64,000 nucleotides of DNA from an uncultured Pelagibacteraceae bacterium (GTDB lineage Bacteria > Pseudomonadota > Alphaproteobacteria > Pelagibacterales > Pelagibacteraceae). Position numbers and translations under genes: made by a program. Below, one piece after another: positions 55,123-64,000 of the stretch (position 1 is its first letter; each line of letters starts with the position of its first letter). The stretch is taken from contig CACKNV010000003.1 of assembly GCA_902601705.1 (NCBI GenBank), positions 1 through 64,000 of the forward strand, read 5' to 3'. Under the pieces are notes generated by a model, which saw only the letters and a list, made by a program, of their open reading frames with translations, searched no databases and was not told the origin of the DNA.

Positions 55123-55543
55123 AAGGTTATCAAAAGATGTGACTTTACCTAAATACGAGACCGAAGGCTCGTCAGGTCTAGATTTGGCAGCTAATATAGC
55201 TGATCAAATTGAGATTCTCCCTGGCAAATCTGCAATTATTCCGACGGGATTAGCTGTTGCAATACCAAAAAGATTTGAAATTCAAATTAGGCCTAGGTCA
55301 GGTTTAGCAGCAAAAAGTCAAATTAGTATTTTAAATACCCCAGGTACCATTGATGCGGATTACAGAGGAGAGCTTAAAGTAATATTAATCAATCTTAGTG
55401 ATAAAACTTTCATTGTTGAAAAAGGATTGCGCATCGCACAAATGGTATTATGTCCAGTTATCAAAGCAAAATTAAAAGAAGTGGAAGTACTAGAAAGCAC
55501 AGAGCGTGGTTCTGGCGGATTTGGATCTACAGGAATTAAATAA
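55100..55543 (+). CDS. dut: Deoxyuridine triphosphatase (dUTPase)
   Basis: A 147-residue trimeric dUTPase. All five motifs are seen, including GSSGLDLAA, RPRSGLAAK, NTPGTIDADYRGE, RIAQMVL and the C-terminal RGSGGFGSTG arm. It lowers dUTP and supplies dUMP for thymidylate. It overlaps coaBC by 23 bases in another frame. Confidence 0.96.
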   Translation: MMTEILIKRLSKDVTLPKYETEGSSGLDLAANIADQIEILPGKSAIIPTGLAVAIPKRFEIQIRPRSGLAAKSQISILNTPGTIDADYRGELKVILINLSDKTFIVEKGLRIAQMVLCPVIKAKLKEVEVLESTERGSGGFGSTGIK

Positions 55544-55546
55544 TTA

Positions 55547-56296
55547 ATGAAATTAAATCTTAAAGAATTTAAAAGATTTGAAAAACAAATTATTTTAAAA
55601 AAAGTTGGGATATCAGGTCAAAAAAAAATTAAAAATGCAAAAGTTTTAATAATAGGAATAGGAGGGCTTGGCTGTCCATTGCTTTTATATTTAGCTTCTT
55701 CTGGTATTAATAATATTGGAATAGTAGATTATGATAAAATAGAATTAGGAAATTTAAACAGGCAAATTTTATTTGATACTTCCGATCTTGGAAAATATAA
55801 AGTTGATCAGGCAAAACATAAGATAAAAAAGATTTATAATCAAATAAAAATAAAAACGATAAAAATTAAAATTACTAAAAAAAATATTAAATCAATTTTA
55901 AAAGAATACGATATTATTTGTGATGGGACCGATAATTTTAATACAAGATTGATAATTAATGATTATTGTAAGAAAAATAAAAAAATTTTAATTTCGGCTG
56001 CGATAAGCAAGTTTAATGGTCATTTATTTAAGTTTAATTTTAAAAAGAAAATACCTTGTTTTAGATGTTTTATGCCCGAACAACCTGATCGAGAAATGAA
56101 TTGCGATGTAGATGGAATATTTCCACCAGTTGCAGGTATATTAGGAACTTTACAGGCAAACGAGGTATTAAAAACTATTTTAAATATTGAAGATGACCTA
56201 AATGAAAATTTTTTAATTTTTGACTCTCTAAAAATGATCTTAAGGAAGGCAAAAATACAAATTAATCCAAAATGCTTAAACATATGCAAAAGTTAG
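55547..56296 (+). CDS. moeB: MoeB/ThiF-family sulfur-carrier adenylyltransferase
   Basis: A 249-residue E1-like enzyme. The ATP-binding loop is IGIGGLGCPLLLYLASSG, Asp-rich metal site ICDGTDNFNTRLIIND, and zinc cysteines lie in CFRCFMPEQ and a C-terminal CX3C. It adenylates the C-terminus of a ubiquitin-like sulfur carrier (MoaD or ThiS). Which pathway is served cannot be told. It follows dut by 3 bases and overlaps the SH3 gene by 25. Confidence 0.87.
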   Translation: MKLNLKEFKRFEKQIILKKVGISGQKKIKNAKVLIIGIGGLGCPLLLYLASSGINNIGIVDYDKIELGNLNRQILFDTSDLGKYKVDQAKHKIKKIYNQIKIKTIKIKITKKNIKSILKEYDIICDGTDNFNTRLIINDYCKKNKKILISAAISKFNGHLFKFNFKKKIPCFRCFMPEQPDREMNCDVDGIFPPVAGILGTLQANEVLKTILNIEDDLNENFLIFDSLKMILRKAKIQINPKCLNICKS

Positions 56297-56727
56297 CAGT
56301 CTTTTTGATTATTTTTTTTTATTTTGGAAATGTGTTTTCTAATGAAGAGTATTTTTTAACTTTAAGAAATGAAAAAGTTAATTTACGTCAAGGTCCATCC
56401 TTTGATTACCCAGTAAAAATCTTTTATAAAAAAAAATTTTTGCCTGTTTTGGTTCAAGATAAATCTGAAAATTTTAGAAAAATTAGAGACCATGAAAACA
56501 ATTCAGGTTGGGTACATATTTCTCAATTATCAAAAAAAAAAGCAGCAATAGTAATTGATGATGAACTGATTTTATTCAATGATTCGACAATATATTCTAA
56601 TCCAATGGCTATTCTTAAAAAAGGAAGACTAGTTAGAATAAAAAAGTGTGAAGAGAATTGGTGTAAAATTAAAGCTGATAAATTTAATGGTTGGGTTAAG
56701 AAAAAGAGCTTATGGGGACTATTATAA
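56272..56727 (+). CDS. Exported SH3-domain protein
   Basis: A 151-residue protein with a signal peptide (KLAVFLIIFFYFGNVFS) and two bacterial SH3-type repeats: LRNEKVNLRQGPSFDYPV ... GWVHISQL and then IYSNPMAILKKGRLVRIKKC ... GWVKKKSLWG. Such domains often bind cell-wall peptides. The start ATG 56272 or the one at 56284 could be used. It overlaps moeB and ends the plus-strand run. Confidence 0.8.
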   Translation: MLKHMQKLAVFLIIFFYFGNVFSNEEYFLTLRNEKVNLRQGPSFDYPVKIFYKKKFLPVLVQDKSENFRKIRDHENNSGWVHISQLSKKKAAIVIDDELILFNDSTIYSNPMAILKKGRLVRIKKCEENWCKIKADKFNGWVKKKSLWGLL

Positions 56728-56732
56728 AAATT

Positions 56733-56954
56733 TTATGTTAAATATTTAGACCAAATTTTATCTAATAAATAGTACCAGAAACCATTTATTGTGGGCTCTA
56801 CAAGTGCTACTAATCCGGCTTCCCACAAACTAGCACCAGTTAAAACTGATACGACTGTCATTGCTATACAGACGTGTCCAATAGTATAAACTAGCGCTCT
56901 TCCAGCGCTAGTACTCGCAATTACCTTAAAAATACCTCTACTAAATTCAGTCAT
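56733..56954 (-). CDS. DUF2061-type small membrane protein
   Basis: A 73-residue protein with two hydrophobic segments. GRALVYTIGHVCIAMTVVSVLTG and LVEPTINGFWYYLLDKIWSKYL match the short DUF2061 pattern, whose role is unknown. Two bases separate it from the oxygenase gene upstream, so it is the last gene of the probable katG transcript. Confidence 0.72.
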   Translation of the reverse strand: MTEFSRGIFKVIASTSAGRALVYTIGHVCIAMTVVSVLTGASLWEAGLVALVEPTINGFWYYLLDKIWSKYLT

Positions 56955-56956
56955 AC

Positions 56957-57564
56957 TTAATTAATTGACACTTTGTTAAAAGGATTTTCTAATACACAAG
57001 CAACCAAGTGAATTCTATCTTGTTCGCCACCATTAAAAAAATTATGATATTTTGTATTATTAGTAATAGTCACTGATCCATCTGCCGGCATATGTTTTGC
57101 AACATCTTCTATTACCATTTTACATCCAGGATTTGTAATTATAGGAACATGGAGTCTCGGTTCTGGATCTCTATGCCAACTCAATGTAGACCTGGGTTCT
57201 TTTAATAAAATTCTCACCCTCCCAAGCTTAAATTTTTTTCTTAATACGTTATATACCTCTTCAAAATATGTATTTTTGAATTCAGGTAAAATTTCTGTAT
57301 ATTTGGACTCATCTATTGGCTTATCTCTCTTAACCTCTTTTCCAGACTCATCAGGAAATGTCCAGTATGTACCCCTTACGTTGTGTCCTTTAATAGAATT
57401 TGCATCCCCAGGATTTTTATTGATTGGAATGGCAGCAAAATTTGTAATTCCTAGCGTTTTAAATTTTTTATACTTTAGAACTCTATCAAGTTCAGCTCTT
57501 AATTTTTTGATATCGAATACAATGTCTGGAACTTTATAAAAATCTGAGAAGTGTTTCTCATCCA

Positions 57565-57565
<1 letters not shown>
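56957..57565 (-). CDS. Aspartyl/asparaginyl beta-hydroxylase-like 2OG oxygenase
   Basis: A 202-residue jelly-roll oxygenase of the AspH type. The iron ligands are in LSWHRDPEPRLHVPIITNPG (His-X-Asp) and a distal His in YHNFFNGGEQDRIHLVACV, with Arg nearby to bind 2-oxoglutarate. The substrate is unknown. Its ATG overlaps the katG stop as TAATG, so it is translationally coupled to a catalase-peroxidase and may act in the same stress response. Confidence 0.75.
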
Positions 57566-59761
<2,196 letters not shown>

Positions 59762-59782
59762 GAGAAAACAAGCGACAAACTG

Positions 59783-60190
59783 TCAATTTTTTAAATTAAT
59801 AAACACCTCTACGTTTTTAATTTTCTTGCCGTTTGGTGCTTTTGGAATTTTTTGTATAACTACCTCACTAGCATCTATGTCTATTAATTCTAAAGTTTCA
59901 TTATCATAAAAATGATGGTGATTAGTAATATTTGTATCAAAATAAGTTTTTTTTCCTCTGACATCTACCTCGCTTAAGTGTCCAGCGTTCTTAAAGGCGT
60001 GAACAGTATTATAAATTGTTGCGAGAGCAAATCTAGATGTTGTTTTTTTTGCTAAAAGCTTATCCAAGCTTTCAATTGTAAAATGAAATGTTTTGTCTCT
60101 TTCAAATAAAAATTTGGCGATTTCTACTCTTTGTTTAGTAGGTCTTAAACCTGATGATCTCAATTTCTTAAAAATGTCTATTTTTTTCAC
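59783..60190 (-). CDS. irr: Irr-like Fur-family regulator
   Basis: A 135-residue winged-helix metalloregulator. RPTKQRVEIAKFLF is the recognition-helix region and NTVHAFKNAGHL the dimer region. The metal or haem site shows three consecutive histidines (91-93) in NHHHFYDNETLELIDID, as in Irr. There is no cysteine, so the CXXC zinc site of Fur and PerR is absent. Irr responds to haem and iron; PerR-like peroxide sensing is the alternative. It starts with GTG and lies 46 bases upstream of katG. Confidence 0.8.
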   Translation of the reverse strand: MKKIDIFKKLRSSGLRPTKQRVEIAKFLFERDKTFHFTIESLDKLLAKKTTSRFALATIYNTVHAFKNAGHLSEVDVRGKKTYFDTNITNHHHFYDNETLELIDIDASEVVIQKIPKAPNGKKIKNVEVFINLKN

Positions 60191-60212
60191 TTTTTTTTAT
60201 GTATTTATCTAG

Positions 60213-60229
60213 TTTATAACAATTCTAAA
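60213..60229. promoter_or_regulatory. Irr/Fur-type operator between irr and fabA
   Basis: TTTATAA-CAA-TTCTAAA, flanked by G and C that extend the palindrome by one pair, is a near copy of the katG operator at 59745-59761. It lies 23 bases upstream of the irr GTG and about 50 bases upstream of fabA, so it could serve autoregulation and possibly affect the divergent fab operon. Confidence 0.6.
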
Positions 60230-60280
60230 CACAAATATATATGAAAGTTTTGCTAAATCAAGTAAAACAGTTTCTAAATC

Positions 60281-60784
60281 ATGCAAAAAAACAACTACAA
60301 CTATGATGACTTAATTTCGTGTGGAGAGGGAAAATTATTCGGCGAAGGGAATGCTAAACTTCCGCTACCACCAATGTTAATGTTTGATAGGATTACAGAA
60401 ATTAATCAGAATTCTGGAGAGTTTAAAAAAGGTTTTATAAAAGCCGAACTTGATATCAAAGACAATTTGTGGTTTTTTGATTGCCATTTTCAAAAAGATC
60501 CAGTTATGCCAGGATGTCTTGGGTTAGACGCTATGTGGCAATTGGTTGGATTTTATCTAGGATGGCTTGGCGAGCCAGGAAAAGGAAGGGCTTTAGGAGT
60601 AAATTCGGTCAAATTTACAGGAGAAGTTCTTAAAAATGTAAAAATGGCAACGTATGAAATTAATATGAAAAGAATTCTTAAAAAAGAGGGTACAACAGTT
60701 GGTTTGGCAAATGGGGTATTAAGTGCGGATGGTAAAATTATTTATCGTGCTGAAAATTTAAAAGTTGGATTATTTAAATCATGA
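60281..60784 (+). CDS. fabA: 3-hydroxydecanoyl-ACP dehydratase/isomerase
   Basis: A 167-residue hotdog-fold enzyme that dehydrates 3-hydroxydecanoyl-ACP and isomerises the double bond, starting anaerobic unsaturated fatty acid synthesis. Catalytic His69 ([14 protein letters not shown]) and Asp83 ([12 protein letters not shown]) are present. A short overlapping frame from 60241 is probably noise. fabB overlaps by 4 bases (ATGA). Confidence 0.96.
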   Translation: MQKNNYNYDDLISCGEGKLFGEGNAKLPLPPMLMFDRITEINQNSGEFKKGFIKAELDIKDNLWFFDCHFQKDPVMPGCLGLDAMWQLVGFYLGWLGEPGKGRALGVNSVKFTGEVLKNVKMATYEINMKRILKKEGTTVGLANGVLSADGKIIYRAENLKVGLFKS

Positions 60785-61992
60785 GAAGAGTAGTAATTAC
60801 AGGTTTAGGAATAGTCTCTTGTCTTGGAAATAATCAAGAGGAAGTCTATCAATCATTGTTAAACTCAAAATCGGGAATTTCATACGCAGAGGAATACAAA
60901 GAACATAACCTTAAAAGTCATGTACATGGTAAACCTAATATAAAACTTTCAGATTTTGTAGATAGAAAAACAATTAGATTTATGGGATCTGGATCTGCCT
61001 ATAACTATATTGCTATGAAAGAAGCAATTAAGGATTCAGGCCTAGAGGAGAAAGAAGTTAGCAACTTCAAAACTGGAATTATAATGGGCTCCGGGGGGCC
61101 CTCGATTGAGAATGTAATTCTCGCTGCAGATAAAACTAGAGCAAAAACTCCAAAATTAATGGGTCCATTTATTGTGCCAAGAACTATGGGAAGTACAGCA
61201 TCAGCTACACTAGCGGTTCCATTTAAGATTAAAGGCACTAATTATACGATGAGTTCTGCTTGTGCCACAAGCGGACATTGTATTGGAAATTCAATGGAGC
61301 TAATTCAAATAGGTAAACAAGATATTATTTTTGCAGGCGGTAGTGAAGAAATACATTGGGCAATGACCGCAATGTTTGATGCGATGACAGCATTATCTTC
61401 AAAATACAATGATAAACCAGAAACTGCTTCAAGAGCTTACGATAAAACTAGAGATGGTTTTGTTATTGCCGGTGGAGCTGGTGTCTTGGTTCTTGAAGAA
61501 TATGAACATGCTAAAGCTAGAGGAGCAAAAATTTACGCCGAGCTCACAGGATATGGAGCAACTTCTGACGGTTACGACATGGTTGCGCCTTCTGGTGAGG
61601 GTGCCGTGAGGTGTATGAAAATGGCGATCGAAACTTCTAAGAATAAAATTGATTATATAAATACTCATGGAACATCAACACCCGTAGGTGATATAACAGA
61701 ATTAAATGCTATTAAAAAAACTTTTGTAGAAGATGTTCCAAAAATAAGTTCAACAAAATCTTTATCAGGTCATCCATTGGGAGCGGCATCAGTTCATGAA
61801 GCTATATACTGTTTAATTATGATGAAAAATAATTTTATCACTGGATCAGCTAATATAAATGAAATGGATGAGGAAGCTAAAAAGTTTCCTATAGTAACAA
61901 AAACTGAAAAAGGAGTTTCACTTAATACAGTTATGTCTAATAGTTTTGGTTTTGGAGGAACTAACGCTGCTTTGATTTTTGAAAAGGTTTAA
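60781..61992 (+). CDS. fabB: 3-oxoacyl-ACP synthase I
   Basis: A 403-residue condensing enzyme. The triad is Cys161 ([10 protein letters not shown]), His296 ([11 protein letters not shown]) and His331 ([12 protein letters not shown]). It extends the cis-unsaturated chain made by FabA. Coupled to fabA by a 4-base overlap and followed by fabI after 2 bases. Confidence 0.96.
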   Translation: MRRVVITGLGIVSCLGNNQEEVYQSLLNSKSGISYAEEYKEHNLKSHVHGKPNIKLSDFVDRKTIRFMGSGSAYNYIAMKEAIKDSGLEEKEVSNFKTGIIMGSGGPSIENVILAADKTRAKTPKLMGPFIVPRTMGSTASATLAVPFKIKGTNYTMSSACATSGHCIGNSMELIQIGKQDIIFAGGSEEIHWAMTAMFDAMTALSSKYNDKPETASRAYDKTRDGFVIAGGAGVLVLEEYEHAKARGAKIYAELTGYGATSDGYDMVAPSGEGAVRCMKMAIETSKNKIDYINTHGTSTPVGDITELNAIKKTFVEDVPKISSTKSLSGHPLGAASVHEAIYCLIMMKNNFITGSANINEMDEEAKKFPIVTKTEKGVSLNTVMSNSFGFGGTNAALIFEKV

Positions 61993-61994
61993 TT

Positions 61995-62780
61995 ATGAGT
62001 TTAATGAAAGGCAAAAAAGGCTTAATTATGGGAGTAGCTAACGAAAGATCAATTGCTTGGGGAATTTCTCAAAAACTTGCAGAAGCGGGCGCAGAGCTAG
62101 CTTTTACTTATCTTGGTGATGCTTTGAAAAAAAGAGTAGTTCCCTTAGCAGAAAAATTGAATTCAAAAGTAACTTTTAGTTGTGACGTCGAAAAGAAAGA
62201 AGAGATTGTTAAACTTTTTAAAGATATTAGAACAAAATGGGGTGAAATTGACTTTGTAGTTCATGCTGTAGCTTTCTCTGATAAATCAGAACTATCTGGA
62301 GAATACTTAAACACTACGAGAGAGAATTTTCTTAGAAGTATGCTTATATCATGTTTCTCATTCACAGAAGTTTCAAAAGAAGCATCTAAAATAATGAAAG
62401 ATGGTGGAAGTTTGTTAACTCTTACTTACGAGTCAACAAAAGCTATTCCAAATTACAATGTTATGGGAGTTTGTAAATCAGCATTAGAAGCTAGTGTGAA
62501 ATATTTAGCAAGAGATCTTGGTAAAAAAAAAATCAGAGTAAATGCTATTAGCGCAGGTCCGATTAAGACCTTAGCTGCATCAGCTATAGGAGATGCAAAA
62601 TTTTTATACAAATGGAATGAGGATCACTCATTCTTAAAAAGAAACGTAGACATCCATGATGTTGGTAATTCTGCTTTATATTTACTAAGTGACTTGGCTG
62701 GAGGAGTCACCGGTGAAATTCACTATGTGGACGCAGGTTATAATAAAGTAGGTATGCCGGATCCAAAGAATATCATCTAA
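61995..62780 (+). CDS. fabI: Enoyl-ACP reductase (NADH)
   Basis: A 261-residue short-chain-dehydrogenase enzyme that performs the last step of each elongation cycle. The N-terminal MGVANERSIAWGI binds NADH, and the catalytic Tyr145, Tyr154 and Lys161 (PNYNVMGVCKSAL) fit the FabI Tyr-X6-Lys pattern. It completes the fabA-fabB-fabI operon. It overlaps the convergent gene by 8 bases. Confidence 0.95.
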   Translation: MSLMKGKKGLIMGVANERSIAWGISQKLAEAGAELAFTYLGDALKKRVVPLAEKLNSKVTFSCDVEKKEEIVKLFKDIRTKWGEIDFVVHAVAFSDKSELSGEYLNTTRENFLRSMLISCFSFTEVSKEASKIMKDGGSLLTLTYESTKAIPNYNVMGVCKSALEASVKYLARDLGKKKIRVNAISAGPIKTLAASAIGDAKFLYKWNEDHSFLKRNVDIHDVGNSALYLLSDLAGGVTGEIHYVDAGYNKVGMPDPKNII

Positions 62781-63540
62781 ATACTCTTAAAGTTTTTAAA
62801 GTTTTTTCTACGCAGAAATTAGTAAGATTTTGAATTATGTTTGGATTAGTCAAACTAATTATATAATTTAAATTAACTATTTTTTTATAATTTGACTCAA
62901 TAAAAGATTCAAAATTTTTAAAACGATTAAAATCCCACTCATTTATATGCATTTGAGTTGATTGGATGCCAAATGGTAAAAAAATTTCTTTATAAAATAG
63001 TTGAGGAATAAATAAAATTTCACGCTTATAATATGGAAATAAACCGTAACCATCTATAACAATTTTAATTTGGGACTCTTTAAGTGCTTTTAAAGTATTT
63101 TCATCGTAAATATGGTTGGGAGCAAAGAAGCTTCTAATTTTAATATTTTCCCCCTCAAATTTTTTCAAACCAATTTTAATTTTTTTAAGTTGTGTATCAA
63201 AATCTAAACCGTAAAACTCTGAGTTTCCTCCGTAATTAAAGAAATCTTTTTTTTTTTCAGACTTTTGAGTATAAAGATGGTGACAACCATGCATTGCTAT
63301 TTCCCAGCCTTTGTTTTTCCAGCTCCTCACTCTTTCCCAAAATTTATTATTCCTTGAATGTTTTAATAGTTCTGGATCTTGATTAATAGGAATCACACCG
63401 AGTAAAGGTTTAATTTCATATTTATCAAATAACGACTCACATTTATCCATTAATTGCCAATTCATATTTTCGCAAATATCATCCATTCTTATAAGTAAGC
63501 CTGTATATTTTGAGAATTTTTTTTTTAAAAGATTAGTCAT
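62773..63540 (-). CDS. Polysaccharide deacetylase-like protein (DUF2334 type)
   Basis: A 255-residue protein of the NodB/DUF2334 carbohydrate-esterase fold. Asp20 and Asp21 (LIRMDDICENM) and His84, His87 and His88 (IAMHGCHHLY) are the expected metal-site residues. LLGVIPINQDPEL is also family-like. It may remove acetyl groups from a surface or wall polysaccharide. I chose ATG at 63540; a TTG at 63558 is less likely. The downstream unknown gene has the same strand. Confidence 0.72.
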   Translation of the reverse strand: MTNLLKKKFSKYTGLLIRMDDICENMNWQLMDKCESLFDKYEIKPLLGVIPINQDPELLKHSRNNKFWERVRSWKNKGWEIAMHGCHHLYTQKSEKKKDFFNYGGNSEFYGLDFDTQLKKIKIGLKKFEGENIKIRSFFAPNHIYDENTLKALKESQIKIVIDGYGLFPYYKREILFIPQLFYKEIFLPFGIQSTQMHINEWDFNRFKNFESFIESNYKKIVNLNYIISLTNPNIIQNLTNFCVEKTLKTLRVFR

Positions 63541-63569
63541 TATGTAATTATAGAACAATTTTAAAAAAT

Positions 63570-64000
63570 TTAAAGAATTAGATCAGAATTAAGAATATCA
63601 AAATTTTCTATATATTGAATATTATTACAATATAAATTTCTAGTTTTTGAAAATCCTACATATTTTTTTTTAAAAAAAAAGATATCTTCTTTATTCAGGA
63701 AATATTTAGATATTAGAAATACTTTAAAAGTTCTGCTTATAATATTTAAGATAATTTTAGAATTTTTTTCAAATAATTTCATATTAGAAATATATAATAA
63801 TTTAAAGATATTTAAGCCTTTTTTCTTTGCCTTCGTTCCTATGATTAAAATACTTTCACCAAAATCATCTTTCAGAAGAAGTTTTAAATAAATGTCATCT
63901 AGATAATTTTTTAGTACATCCCTTTTTTTTTCATCTAAATTTGAGAGTATTTCATCAACATTTCTAAAAATGGAAAATTTATTTTTTTTCCAAAAAAATA
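63570..64000 (-). CDS. Unrecognised protein, C-terminal part (runs off right edge)
   Basis: The frame is open to the right edge, giving the last 143 residues or so; the start lies beyond the window. It is AT-rich in codons, rich in Lys, Asn, Ile and Phe, and contains no motif I recognise. A GESILIIGTKAKKKGLNIFK segment suggests an alpha-beta enzyme. It is just upstream of the polysaccharide-deacetylase-like gene (29-base gap), so it may belong to a surface-sugar locus. An inner ATG at 63782 is unlikely to be the start because coding potential continues above it. Confidence 0.5.
   Translation of the reverse strand, partial: FFWKKNKFSIFRNVDEILSNLDEKKRDVLKNYLDDIYLKLLLKDDFGESILIIGTKAKKKGLNIFKLLYISNMKLFEKNSKIILNIISRTFKVFLISKYFLNKEDIFFFKKKYVGFSKTRNLYCNNIQYIENFDILNSDLIL

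Noticed and set aside
60241-60306. A 21-codon plus-strand frame overlapping the fabA start
   Set aside because: It is short, AT-derived, has no ribosome site and overlaps the well-supported fabA start out of frame.

Overview
The window is a compact, very AT-rich bacterial chromosome segment. Genes are packed with little spacing, many stop and start codons overlap as TAATG, and Shine-Dalgarno sites are weak. I see no rRNA, tRNA, insertion sequence, prophage or CRISPR. Gene content and order point to a marine alphaproteobacterium of the SAR11/Pelagibacter type. The main reasons are the regA/regB and chvI/chvG regulators, an irr-like Fur protein, the mutM/ubiE/ubiB/coaBC/dut neighbourhood beside dnaA, the tsaE-amgK-murU block, and streamlined proteins. 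The assignment rests on recognition of protein families, not on a database search.

Layout. 1-3.7 kb (minus strand): the start of an exonuclease I gene, rmuC, an ADP-ribosylglycohydrolase relative, an RlmN-like radical-SAM protein and a small unknown protein with its own terminator. 3.7-7.4 kb (plus): a tight run of small membrane proteins, an NAD(P)H oxidoreductase, a fumarylacetoacetase-family enzyme, a 36-residue basic peptide, an SRAP/HMCES DNA-repair protein and a TauD-type dioxygenase. 7.4-16 kb: purK-purE, a ybgC thioesterase, small lipoprotein and membrane genes, a metallo-beta-lactamase-fold hydrolase, an unusual Lys/Arg-rich coiled-coil protein, cfa, a DapA-family aldolase, a GT9 glycosyltransferase and a J-domain membrane protein. 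16-24 kb: oligopeptidase B, an hsp20 gene with a sigma-32-like promoter and a ROSE-like RNA thermometer, purine transport and salvage, a DNA glycosylase, msrA and a sulfurtransferase.

24-29.6 kb carries an RND efflux pair followed by convergent envelope and nuclease genes. 29.6-40.4 kb holds gpmA, murU-amgK-tsaE (cell-wall recycling), ahcY, the ChvG/ChvI two-component system, polA, a lone ABC ATPase and bioY. 40.4-45.5 kb has the redox regulators RegA and RegB flanking a three-gene polyamine operon: a PLP decarboxylase, a deoxyhypusine-synthase homologue and an agmatinase-type ureohydrolase. 45.5-56.7 kb is the replication-initiation neighbourhood, with gyrB, dnaN, dnaA, rpsT and mutM on minus, then ubiE, ubiB, coaBC, dut, a MoeB/ThiF protein and an SH3 protein on plus. 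56.7-63.5 kb has katG coupled to a 2-oxoglutarate oxygenase, an Irr-like regulator, the fabA-fabB-fabI operon for unsaturated fatty acids, and a polysaccharide-deacetylase-like protein. An unknown gene runs off the right edge.

Most of this is housekeeping. The parts most worth a second look are the hsp20 leader, the paired Irr-type operators around katG/irr with the coupled oxygenase, the polyamine operon with its altered deoxyhypusine-synthase active site and terminator-bearing leader, and several small or unusual proteins (basic peptides, a Lys/Arg-rich coiled coil, and a DraG relative with cysteines in its metal-binding motif).
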